From Clostridiales bacterium (GTDB lineage Bacteria > Bacillota > Clostridia > Lachnospirales > Lachnospiraceae), in assembly GCA_021204025.1 (NCBI GenBank), contig JAJQAC010000014.1:1-64000 (forward strand): a stretch of DNA of 64,000 nt. The letters are read 5' to 3'. The notes below the pieces were generated by a model, which was given only the letters and a program-made list of their open reading frames with translations, was not told where the DNA came from and made no database searches. Made by a program: the position numbers and the translations under genes. Shown here one piece after another: positions 33,396-41,628 of this stretch (positions are counted from its first letter, which is position 1; each line of letters starts with the position of its first letter).

Positions 33396-34518
33396 TTTCT
33401 TTACCCCATGTTATTTGTTTTTCATTTTCCACGTTGTCACCTGTCAGATATATATAACAGCCATTTGTATATATTGAACCTTTAGGCAGAATATCGCTAT
33501 CTATTGTTCTTTTTATCGTTGTAAAATATTTCACCGTTGCCGAAGCTTCTTCACCTAATTCGTAACATACATCATCATAATTTTCTTTTGCAAACTCTTC
33601 AATATTTGAAATATCCATACTTTTTTGCCCATCATAAATTTCTCGAAAATCTTTATAAAATAGTTCATTTACAATACCTTTTACGACAAATCTATCTTGA
33701 GAATTGACCAGATATAATTGTCGAACCTCTCTCTGAAGTTTTTCTTCAACAATTTCTTTGGCCTTTTGTGTTAAGCGTGGTTTTAAGGCTGCAACGTTGA
33801 CTTTATATACACAATCACTAATTTCTTCATTAATAGTTGTTATTATTTTTATAAATTCCGGATAAATCAGTGAATATGATCGTTTTCCTTTTATCGCTTC
33901 ATTTATCTCTTGATTGATAAATGATAAAAATCTTTCTAACCTCTTTTTCTTCGCTAATTCGTATTCAACAATATCCTGGCAATAATCCAAAAAGAATACC
34001 TCTTCTAGCTTATTGTCCAATTCATCTATAGAATATGTACACGTCTCATATCTGGCTAATATCGTTTGAATATCCCGTTCCAATTCTTCATTTTTCAATG
34101 TATTATCATCTTTTTTATATTTATCATATACCTGTCGTGCGATGGATGATTTCTTTTTATCTCTACTCTGTTGTATAAAGATAAAAATATCTTTCACAAT
34201 ATCCTCTTGTATTATTTCAAATTTCAATGATTTCTCCAAAAAAAGCACAAAGTCTTCTCTTTCACTACTATCCAAGAGTAGCCAATTTCCAATTATTTTA
34301 CAAAAACACGCCTTTTCAACAACCCCACTTTTTACTTGTGTATAAGTACTGGACACAGATCGAATACCATATACCTTATCTTTTTCGTCTACTTCTATAT
34401 CATCTTTTCCCTCAAAATAAAATTCTTGATTTACCCCCATATTTTTCAAAACATGTAAAACAAACACCTTTCTTTGAAAAAGGAAACCATATTGTGAAAC
34501 TATTCCGCTTGTGTTCAT
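33382..34518 (-). CDS. ABC-3C-like effector with Cap4/DUF4297-type nuclease domain
   Basis: About 378 residues from MNTSGIVSQYGFLFQRKVFV; the ATG at 34518 has AAGGGTGG six bases ahead. The first 75 residues fit a PD-(D/E)XK nuclease of the Cap4/DUF4297 type: a helix with GFLFQ, then EGKDDIEVDE (acidic pair) and TQVKSG (Q-x-K). The remaining 300 residues are helical, with an ABC-3C-type C-terminal part ending in IKRTIDSDILPKGSIYTNG. It would cut DNA when the ATPase is triggered. Role inferred from architecture and gene order. Confidence 0.75.
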   Translation of the reverse strand: MNTSGIVSQYGFLFQRKVFVLHVLKNMGVNQEFYFEGKDDIEVDEKDKVYGIRSVSSTYTQVKSGVVEKACFCKIIGNWLLLDSSEREDFVLFLEKSLKFEIIQEDIVKDIFIFIQQSRDKKKSSIARQVYDKYKKDDNTLKNEELERDIQTILARYETCTYSIDELDNKLEEVFFLDYCQDIVEYELAKKKRLERFLSFINQEINEAIKGKRSYSLIYPEFIKIITTINEEISDCVYKVNVAALKPRLTQKAKEIVEEKLQREVRQLYLVNSQDRFVVKGIVNELFYKDFREIYDGQKSMDISNIEEFAKENYDDVCYELGEEASATVKYFTTIKRTIDSDILPKGSIYTNGCYIYLTGDNVENEKQITWGKENEGE

Positions 34519-34559
34519 AATTGCCACCCTTCTTACATCTTTCTTTTCCCTTCAAAACT

Positions 34560-34589
34560 ATTATCTTTCAATGTCGCTGAATATTACAA
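34560..34589 (-). promoter_or_regulatory. Candidate promoter of the ABC-3C operon
   Basis: On the minus strand, TTGTAA (34589-34584), an 18-base spacer and GATAAT (34565-34560), 42 bases ahead of the effector start. Confidence 0.45.
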
Positions 34590-34669
34590 CTCCTCTTCCA
34601 TTCGACCAAGCTTATATTCCAATCTGCCCCATATTTATCATTAAGTTTTCTTATTTCTGTATTTTCCAG

Positions 34670-35002
34670 TTAATGCGTACGCATATTTTTCCTAACAATC
34701 CGAAGAAAAATCTTATAAAACAGAATTTCACTCTTGAACCGAATGATTGCCGATTCCAATTGTTTTGCTGCATCTTTTATACTGGTTCCCTTTAACTCAA
34801 TAAAATATGCTCTTTTCTGACTGTCATTCAGTACAAGAAAGTCACAACATTTTTCATACTTAACGATATCTCCATCCAGCCTGTACTGTCTTACAAAATA
34901 AGAATGCTTTTGATTGAGAGCACGATGACTTCTTCCTTTTTCTTCCGATACAATTATCTTCTGTCGCTCCCCACATATAGATCGTTCCCTGACAAGGCGC
35001 AC
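34670..35002 (-). CDS. Small PD-(D/E)XK nuclease-like protein
   Basis: A 110-residue protein. It starts at GTG (35002) just two bases after the ATPase stop, with GGGAGG ahead. The likely active site is Asp54 (CCDFLVL), Glu69 and Lys71 (YFIELKG), with Gln81 following, the D-E-x-K-Q order of small endonucleases. The coupling to an OLD-like ATPase gene resembles two-gene defence systems in which the ATPase controls a nuclease. Family not recognised by name. Confidence 0.6.
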   Translation of the reverse strand: MRLVRERSICGERQKIIVSEEKGRSHRALNQKHSYFVRQYRLDGDIVKYEKCCDFLVLNDSQKRAYFIELKGTSIKDAAKQLESAIIRFKSEILFYKIFLRIVRKNMRTH

Positions 35003-35004
35003 TA

Positions 35005-36257
35005 CTATTCCTCCCTGTATTTCAAAGTTACCATCTTATCATAATCCTCATTAATCCTAATGGATGCCCCATCTATCACTTCACTTTCAATCTGCTTACC
35101 TTCCGTATCCATGCACGAACGGGGAGTACCATCATCCATATAGTATGCCGCGAACTGGTCCGCATAGAGCCAACATTTGGACGGCACGATTTTATAAAGC
35201 TCCTCTCTGTCGATTTTTTCTGATAGTTCTCCTGCATACAACAGATTATTTAATGTGCCCAATAAATATGGGCTATGCGTCGTCACCAAAATCTGATTGC
35301 TTTTCGATTTTGCAAGAGCAATGTACTCTGCAATCAGTTTTTGAATATTAGGATATAAATGAGCCTCCGGTTCCTCGATAATGAAATAAGCACTTTTGTT
35401 GTTCAAAAGATAATAGAACAATACATTCAATATCCACACGGCCTCCTGCTGCCCGGATGACGCGAAATTGATTTTTACAGAATGCCTGTCCGGCAGGCGC
35501 AGACGTTCTTCACCATTTGCATTTTGGTATTCACCCTGTAATATTTCCACAATCAGATCCTGTGCCTGCAAAAGCAATTCCTCATCCACTTTTATGTCTG
35601 CAAGGTCGACAGTTTCCTGTATTAATGAAGCCAAAAAAATGACTTCAATTTCAAAATCAGTTCCAGATAATTTTGTGTACAATAATCCAGATCCTTTTTT
35701 TGTATATCATCCATCGTTCCGTATATATACCCAAGCTGATTTGATAGTAATGTAAGCATACTTCTGCCAGCTGGAATATAAATAACATCGGCTTCTTGGT
35801 CAAAAAAAGCTCTTAATTCATGCTGTAAAATCTCCTCACTTGTCTTTCTTCCCACATCAGTCAGAAATCTCTCTAACTGTTCAGATAAATTAATCCGTAA
35901 ATAATTAGGAGAAAACGGACCATCCGTCAAGGATACTCGAATAGAGACATCTTTCACATAATAATATTCCAGACACATATCAAAATCCATGTCCAAGGTA
36001 GAACCGAAAGTTCGAACAAAATTCACCCGAACACTTTTGATCAGTCTGCTTTTTAACGAATCCTTTTCCTGATTCTTTTCCATCCGGCCTTTCCTGATTT
36101 CAGTATTTAACAGAGCAGGTATGTTTTTAAAAAAGAAAATCGCCTTAGCTACTGTACTTTTCCCAGACGCCTGCTTGCCGGTAAAAACCATAAATTCTGT
36201 AATATCCAATTGGAAATCCTTTATCGGACCAAGATTATGGATTCTTAACGACTGCAT
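35005..36257 (-). pseudogene. OLD-like AAA ATPase split by a frameshift in an A7 tract
   Basis: The N-terminal part from MQSLRIHNLGPIKDF has GKQASGKSTVAKAIFF (Walker A). The C-terminal part has FASSGQQEAVW (signature), YFIIEEPEAHLYP (Walker B) and LVTTHSPYLLG. The two parts lie in different frames. The break falls at the plus-strand A7 run 35633-35639: adding one base gives LKLKSFFLASLIQETVDL, one continuous protein of about 417 residues. The lesion may be a true mutation, a phase-variable tract or a sequencing error. The gene is the centre of an operon with the helix-turn-helix gene upstream and the PD-(D/E)XK gene downstream. Confidence 0.78.
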
Positions 36258-36359
36258 ATTCACACCCTTCCTTTTTTCCATCCAAACGACGGGGTTTGAT
36301 TCTCTTACAACAAAATAATCTTTTCTCTCTGCTACAATTTTGATATATTTTCTTCCAGG

Positions 36360-36692
36360 CTATTTTTTTAACACATTAGAAACCGTAGATTGAGATATAT
36401 CTAACATTGCTGCAATTGTTTCCTGATTCATCTTTTGTCTGGATAAATCTTTAATAACCTCATTTCGTTGTGCCGTCGACATAATTGCCGGTAGTTTATA
36501 AATCGTTTCCGAAACAACTCCAGACGCCGTAACATTCTTTATTAATGTGGTTCCGTCATCCAATACAGCCCTGGCAATTTTTGCACCATTCTTTTTATTA
36601 GATTTAAAAGCCAATGATACTACATTTGCAGTTGTTTTTCCTATCTTTTTTAAATCCGTACTTTTAAATACATTCATCAAGTTCGTAGTCAT
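36360..36692 (-). CDS. Small helix-turn-helix regulator of the ATPase-nuclease operon
   Basis: About 110 residues from MTTNLMNVFKSTDLK (GAGGTGG site). The C-terminus NQETIAAMLDISQSTVSNVL is a clear helix-turn-helix. The N-terminal 70 residues (KSNKKNGAKIARAVLDDGTT) are of unknown type. It lies ahead of the OLD-like ATPase gene with about 100 bases between and has repeated ATATTAAT motifs in its promoter, so autoregulation is likely. Confidence 0.7.
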   Translation of the reverse strand: MTTNLMNVFKSTDLKKIGKTTANVVSLAFKSNKKNGAKIARAVLDDGTTLIKNVTASGVVSETIYKLPAIMSTAQRNEVIKDLSRQKMNQETIAAMLDISQSTVSNVLKK

Positions 36693-36723
36693 AATCCACC
36701 TCAAAAAATATTAAATTAATATT

Positions 36724-36752
36724 AATATAATATCAGATTAATATTTTGTCAA
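36724..36752 (-). promoter_or_regulatory. Promoter with ATATTAAT repeats
   Basis: On the minus strand, TTGACA (36752-36747), a 17-base spacer and TATATT (36729-36724). ATATTAAT or its near match occurs three times across 36713-36746 and may be the operator for the helix-turn-helix protein. Confidence 0.7.
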
Positions 36753-36864
36753 GGTTCAACATTCATTAACATATGCCTTATTTCAACATCTGTCGGAGGT
36801 ATCGATATGCTTTTTTACCTAACCAAGCGAAAAAAATCCATCTATTCCCTTGAGTTAAAAACCG

Positions 36865-38139
36865 TCAATCAATGTCTACCGTCCTGGCTGAATATCTTGC
36901 GAATAAACACATACCAGAAAACACTGTAGTTATTAACTCACGATATGTAAACCAATGATGAATATAACTATGATGACTGGCACCTATAAACCATATAATT
37001 GGAAGAAAACATATCGACAAATATACCATCCATATCAAATTACATATTTTTTTCTTCGGATAATATCTTAAAAAACTGATTACAGTAATTAGAATATAAA
37101 TCATTGCAATACCAAGTGCCGGATTTTTCAAATGCTCAAATTGTAATTTTAACATTTTAAATACAGAAAACTCTTTTCCCTTGGCATCGGACATTGACGA
37201 ATGTTCTAAAATTTTTCCAAGAGCATCTTTGATGATATTTTGATTTCCTAAAATAGAGCCTAATATCCATTTTCCACCCCACATTCCGATATAACCAATC
37301 CCCCATGCAATCAAAAATATCAAACTATTTTTTGCTGCCTCTTTTAGAGGTATCTTTGACGAACATAAATATAACGTTACCGGAACCCCAAAGGTGGCCA
37401 AAGGATATGTTAAAAAGTCTAAATAACTTGTTATGCAACCTATTAGTACAAAAAACACAACAAGCCTTTCCATCGATTCATTAAACCATTTCTTCTTTAA
37501 AAGATAAATAATACTTGCTATGGTATATATATAATAAATCGTTGTAAATTGAAGTGACTGTGAAATTGCAAATGGATCTATAAGTAATAATGCAATTATA
37601 TATGGAATTATATATCGACCCATCTTTTTCAAATACATAACTCCCAGCAGTATCAATGCCAATATAAAAACGAAAACACCGTTGATGATTCTGATTTGAG
37701 CAAATGTAAAAAAGGAAAGCAATGGTTTAACAAAAACAAGATATCCATGCCAATATCTTGCATATGAGGTAACCCCGACATCTTCTTCACTAATGCTCTC
37801 TCTGTCTCCATAGTAAATAATTAAAGTTTCTTCCGAAATCTTACCCTTGATAGATGGTCTGTAAACAGCTATGGATCGATCAAGAATATTACTATCATTC
37901 GACCATACTGCATTAAGAATAATAATCGCATCCGTCCAATTGTCTAACTGACTGTCTCCGATAATATTCAAATGCGGATATGTTCCCTCTTTCTGGAATG
38001 TTTCAACTGAGGAAATGACATTTTTCTCAATCCTTTCAGTAGGTATGTCAAAGGACCCAACTAACAATAATAGTCCCAATGTGGCGCAAGCAATAACAAT
38101 TCCTATGGATTTGACTAACAATTTTATGTAGTATTTCAT
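36865..38139 (-). CDS. Polytopic membrane glycosyltransferase-like protein (GtrC-like)
   Basis: About 424 residues from MKYYIKLLVKSIGIV (AAGGGGAACAGG site; an upstream TTG is less likely). It has a signal-anchor, an extracellular loop of about 100 residues (with DSQLDNWTDAIIILNAVW) and eight or so membrane helices. It fits membrane glycosyltransferases that use polyprenyl-phosphate sugars outside the membrane. The gene immediately upstream encodes a GtrB-like enzyme that makes such donors, and the two are nearly contiguous. Specific sugar unknown. Confidence 0.7.
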   Translation of the reverse strand: MKYYIKLLVKSIGIVIACATLGLLLLVGSFDIPTERIEKNVISSVETFQKEGTYPHLNIIGDSQLDNWTDAIIILNAVWSNDSNILDRSIAVYRPSIKGKISEETLIIYYGDRESISEEDVGVTSYARYWHGYLVFVKPLLSFFTFAQIRIINGVFVFILALILLGVMYLKKMGRYIIPYIIALLLIDPFAISQSLQFTTIYYIYTIASIIYLLKKKWFNESMERLVVFFVLIGCITSYLDFLTYPLATFGVPVTLYLCSSKIPLKEAAKNSLIFLIAWGIGYIGMWGGKWILGSILGNQNIIKDALGKILEHSSMSDAKGKEFSVFKMLKLQFEHLKNPALGIAMIYILITVISFLRYYPKKKICNLIWMVYLSICFLPIIWFIGASHHSYIHHWFTYRELITTVFSGMCLFARYSARTVDID

Positions 38140-38165
38140 CCTGTTCCCCTTATATAATCTCTTTA

Positions 38166-39092
38166 TCAAAATAATCCGTTTTGACTCATTAAAACCTCAA
38201 ATAATTGCCGGTGTTTCTTAACTATTACCTCACAAATAATGCCACAAACATACATAAGAAAACCAGCAACACATACGGCACTTAAGACTATTAAAGTTGG
38301 AAATTTAGGGACCAATCCCGTCTCAAAATATGTAATAAAAATAGGAACAAAAAATACTACAGCAAAAACTTCAAATATCGTTCCAATCAAGCCAAAAAAC
38401 AACATAGGCTTATAATCTCTAAATAAAGTAATAATTGTCTTTAGGACTTTAATTCCATCCTTTACTGTATTGAGCTTTGATATGCTTCCCTCCCGTCTAT
38501 CTCGATAACCAACCACAATTTCTTTAAGCAGGAAATTCTTATCTAAAGAATGTATCGTCATTTCTGTTTCAATTTCAAATCCTTTTGAAAGAATAGGAAA
38601 TGATTTCACAAATGGTCTGCTAAATGCCCTATAACCTGTCATTATATCTTTAACAGAACCATCAAATATTATATTAATAAGAAATCGAACAAGTCGGTTC
38701 CCACAGTTATGAAATGGTCTTTTATTTTCAGTGAAATAAGTAGAAGAAAGCCTATCACCGATAACCATATCAGCTTTATGTTGCAAAATCAAATCACACA
38801 TTTCTCTGGCATTGTCTGCCTCATATGTGTCATCTCCATCAACCATCAAATAACATTCCGCATCTATCTGACGAAACATGGAACGAACAACATTGCCTTT
38901 TCCCTGACGATACTCATGACGTACAATAACCCCCCCCCCCGATTTTTCTGCTATTTTGTCTGTTCCATCTGTAGAATTATTATCATACACATATATAATC
39001 GCTTCCGGAAGCACAGATTTAAAATCATTTATGACCTTACCTATTGTTATTGCTTCATTATAGCATGGAATCAAAACTGCAATTTTATCCAT
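38166..39092 (-). CDS. Polyprenyl-phosphate glycosyltransferase (GtrB/DPM1-like), likely phase-variable
   Basis: A 308-residue GT2 enzyme: AVLIPCYNEAITIGKVI, VYDNNSTDGT, RQGKGNVVRSMF, MVDGDDTYEA (metal site) and DIMTGYRAFSR, followed by two C-terminal membrane helices. It transfers a sugar from a nucleotide donor to polyprenyl phosphate on the inner face. Codons 51-54 are written by an 11-base G tract (KSGGGVIV). The frame is open in this sequence, but a tract of this length is prone to slippage, which would close the gene. Confidence 0.9.
   Translation of the reverse strand: MDKIAVLIPCYNEAITIGKVINDFKSVLPEAIIYVYDNNSTDGTDKIAEKSGGGVIVRHEYRQGKGNVVRSMFRQIDAECYLMVDGDDTYEADNAREMCDLILQHKADMVIGDRLSSTYFTENKRPFHNCGNRLVRFLINIIFDGSVKDIMTGYRAFSRPFVKSFPILSKGFEIETEMTIHSLDKNFLLKEIVVGYRDRREGSISKLNTVKDGIKVLKTIITLFRDYKPMLFFGLIGTIFEVFAVVFFVPIFITYFETGLVPKFPTLIVLSAVCVAGFLMYVCGIICEVIVKKHRQLFEVLMSQNGLF
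38930..38940. repeat. 11-base poly-C/poly-G tract inside the GtrB-like gene
   Basis: C11 on the plus strand, G11 in the coding strand, in the first fifth of the gene. It is the longest G/C homopolymer I saw in the window. Tracts like this are classic contingency loci for on/off switching of surface glycan genes. Confidence 0.9.
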
Positions 39093-39114
39093 AATGCACC
39101 TCTTTTATTTATAA

Positions 39115-40908
39115 TTATTGATACGCATCAAAAAACATTTGCTGTCTGTTTTTCGAAAGATTATTGTATTCCAGATAAAAATAGTTATCTACCCGATCAG
39201 ACCATAAACTCTCTTCTCCATACCAGCTTATGTTTCCTTCATTATCATAGTACGCGCCATATGATGACAGAATCGGAACATCCGCCATCAGATTATTCAT
39301 ATACTGATAATACGGCGATTGATTAATCTGCGCCTTTTTCAACAGAAACGGGATGACATAATTCATGCTTATAACCATATCGTCCTGTTCTTCCTGCTCA
39401 TAATTGGACCACAATACAAACGGAGTACTTCTTAGTCTTATTCTTTTTTCCTCACCCGAATACTTTTCATCTGTGATGGAATCAGCAAAAGAAGGACAAT
39501 GATCCCCCATCATACAAACGATAACCGGCCGTTCTATGTCCTCAAAATATTCCGTCAGCTCTTTCAAAGCCTGATCTGACATCTGTATCCCTGTCAGAAA
39601 CTCATTCACTTCGTCCTGATAATCCCCGTAATCATTCTTCGCATGAACCGTATCTGCCTCCGGCGGATTCATATCCCATTCTCCATGATTCTGTATGGTA
39701 AGCAAATAGATAAAACGAGGACTTGTCTCCGGCATTTCTTCATACCAGCGGATAACGTTACGATACAAACATTCATCCGTCTCATACCAGCGACTCCCAT
39801 AATAATCCTTATTTTGAAAATCATCATCAAAAAAACATTGATCAAATCCCATGGCTCGATAAGCCGTTCCCCGCGAATAATTAATTTCCGGTTCCGAATG
39901 GGCCCCTATTGTATAATATCCAAGCTGCTGTAAATGGGAAACAATACTATTTGCATTTGTCATATCTAACACATTAAACGGCGTAATTCCTTTCATAAGA
40001 CGAAGAGAATTACTGGTCAGTAATTCATATTCTGAATTATTTGTACCGCCTCCCTGACTGGTAACAACCGTATAACCCTTAACTGCATTTTTCAGAGAAT
40101 TTATATTTTCAAGATAAGGTATATCTGTTTCTATGTCGGAAATCAGACCCAGATCATAAAAGCTCTCATTCAATATCAGAATAATATCCGGAGTTTCCCC
40201 TCCTTCATCATCTCGTTTGATAACGATATCCTCCAGTTTTTCTTCTGAATACCCATCCGGCATGTCTACAATATGTCTCATTTGCAATATATTTTCCACA
40301 GAACAGGAGACAAAGCCATATTGATGATAAGCTTCCACCCATGACCATCCAATGGTCTTGTATGGCTTAATCGGATCGGATGAAAGATATCCAAAATAAA
40401 TCACGACAGACCCCAACACAATCAGTGTTACATCTCGAACGATAATGATTCTTTTTTTTGATTTTCTTCCTTTCTCCCATTGATACAAAAGAATGCTCAA
40501 CCCTGTTAATATCACAAAAATCAAAAAAATATATACAACTTCTTTGCTCAGTGAGAATTTATAAGACCCCATCACGTTCATGGCTGTTTTGAAATTTTTT
40601 AATTCTCTTACCGTCAAAGGCATGCCATGAAATAAAATTACATAATAATCCGCAATAGAAATAATACATACCAAAATGGCTGAAATCAGATCAGCTAACC
40701 ACAATCTGTTAGAAATAATGAAAAGGAATCCCACTAATAATGCGATCGTCAATACATTTAATACAATATATTGCTTTCCCATAGAGAAACACTCTGATAT
40801 GTCCGTATATCCCGCACTGATTTCCAATTGGAACCATAAGAAAAAGCAAAAGACACTTTCAATTACACACAACGCAAAATTTTTATACTTTTGTAATAAT
40901 GTCACCAT
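39115..40908 (-). CDS. LTA-synthase-like phosphoglycerol transferase, second copy
   Basis: A 597-residue protein with five N-terminal membrane helices and an extracellular sulfatase-fold domain. Motifs: DIILILNESFYDL (metal Glu), SQGGGTNNSEYELLTSN (candidate nucleophile Thr) and CMMGDHCPSFADS (metal Asp/His). It is shorter than the relative at 18105 and lacks that protein's extra N-terminal beta domain. Its place among glycan genes suggests addition of a phosphoglycerol-type substituent or polymer to the exported glycan. Confidence 0.85.
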   Translation of the reverse strand: MVTLLQKYKNFALCVIESVFCFFLWFQLEISAGYTDISECFSMGKQYIVLNVLTIALLVGFLFIISNRLWLADLISAILVCIISIADYYVILFHGMPLTVRELKNFKTAMNVMGSYKFSLSKEVVYIFLIFVILTGLSILLYQWEKGRKSKKRIIIVRDVTLIVLGSVVIYFGYLSSDPIKPYKTIGWSWVEAYHQYGFVSCSVENILQMRHIVDMPDGYSEEKLEDIVIKRDDEGGETPDIILILNESFYDLGLISDIETDIPYLENINSLKNAVKGYTVVTSQGGGTNNSEYELLTSNSLRLMKGITPFNVLDMTNANSIVSHLQQLGYYTIGAHSEPEINYSRGTAYRAMGFDQCFFDDDFQNKDYYGSRWYETDECLYRNVIRWYEEMPETSPRFIYLLTIQNHGEWDMNPPEADTVHAKNDYGDYQDEVNEFLTGIQMSDQALKELTEYFEDIERPVIVCMMGDHCPSFADSITDEKYSGEEKRIRLRSTPFVLWSNYEQEEQDDMVISMNYVIPFLLKKAQINQSPYYQYMNNLMADVPILSSYGAYYDNEGNISWYGEESLWSDRVDNYFYLEYNNLSKNRQQMFFDAYQ

Positions 40909-40971
40909 GGCTCCCTCTTAGTCTTCAAAATAATCTCTTTATATCGCTATGCATAGAATTGATTTGCTCAT

Positions 40972-41628
40972 TTATAAATACAATAAAACCTCCGGAAACT
41001 TTTCAGCATTTTCTCTTATATAATTTCTTTTAAAAGCTGCGAATTTTGACTCTCGTCTCAACAACGCCTTTAACTTTCTGAATGTGCTTTGCGATTCCGG
41101 TTTCTTTTTCATTTCTTCCAGATTAGCGTACAAAATGTTCATTTCTTTTCTTAATTCACTCAGACGCATATCACTGGTATAAACTCTCATCCCTGTATTT
41201 CTTTTATTAAATACTTCCTGAACCAGCATTGCGGTCAATACAGCTTTCGCATCCTGCTCATCCCTGGCCATGACCTTGACATCGTCGTTTTCCAGTTTAA
41301 AAATGACCCTTTCTTCCGGATCCACGCAGCAACAATCCAGAATCCCGCTATCATATTTATTATTTTCTTTTATACTATTACAATGTCCACATGACCAGAA
41401 TAAATTATTCCAGTCAAATTTTCTCTCCGGATATTTCCCGCTTTTATGCGGAAGCAGGTGTTCAACTACCGGATCCTGTAAATTTTTCAATTCACAGATA
41501 TAACACTTATCGTGAAAATCTCTTCTTAGCCGCCTGATCACATCTGGCTTAGAATAACTACCGGATTTTTTCAGAGATTCTTCTTTCAGAGAAACCGGCG
41601 CCGGAAAAGAACGCTCAACCTTTACCAT
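40972..41628 (-). CDS. Septu-type HNH endonuclease (PtuB-like)
   Basis: A 218-residue protein. The HNH/zinc core is clear: CYICE (Cys42, Cys45), VVEHLLPHK (His57), FDWNNLFWSCGHCN (Asn75, Cys80, Cys83). It directly follows the ATPase gene (stop and start adjacent), the arrangement of Septu systems, in which a PtuA-type ATPase controls the PtuB nuclease against phage. The C-terminal 100 residues are helical and probably contact the ATPase. Confidence 0.83.
   Translation of the reverse strand: MVKVERSFPAPVSLKEESLKKSGSYSKPDVIRRLRRDFHDKCYICELKNLQDPVVEHLLPHKSGKYPERKFDWNNLFWSCGHCNSIKENNKYDSGILDCCCVDPEERVIFKLENDDVKVMARDEQDAKAVLTAMLVQEVFNKRNTGMRVYTSDMRLSELRKEMNILYANLEEMKKKPESQSTFRKLKALLRRESKFAAFKRNYIRENAEKFPEVLLYL

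Noticed and set aside
36807..36929. 40-codon rightward ORF MLFYLTKRKKSIYSLELKT with a good GGAGG site
   Set aside because: Half of it is antisense to the 3' end of the membrane glycosyltransferase gene, no family resemblance is visible, and no clear promoter precedes it. Chance cannot be excluded.
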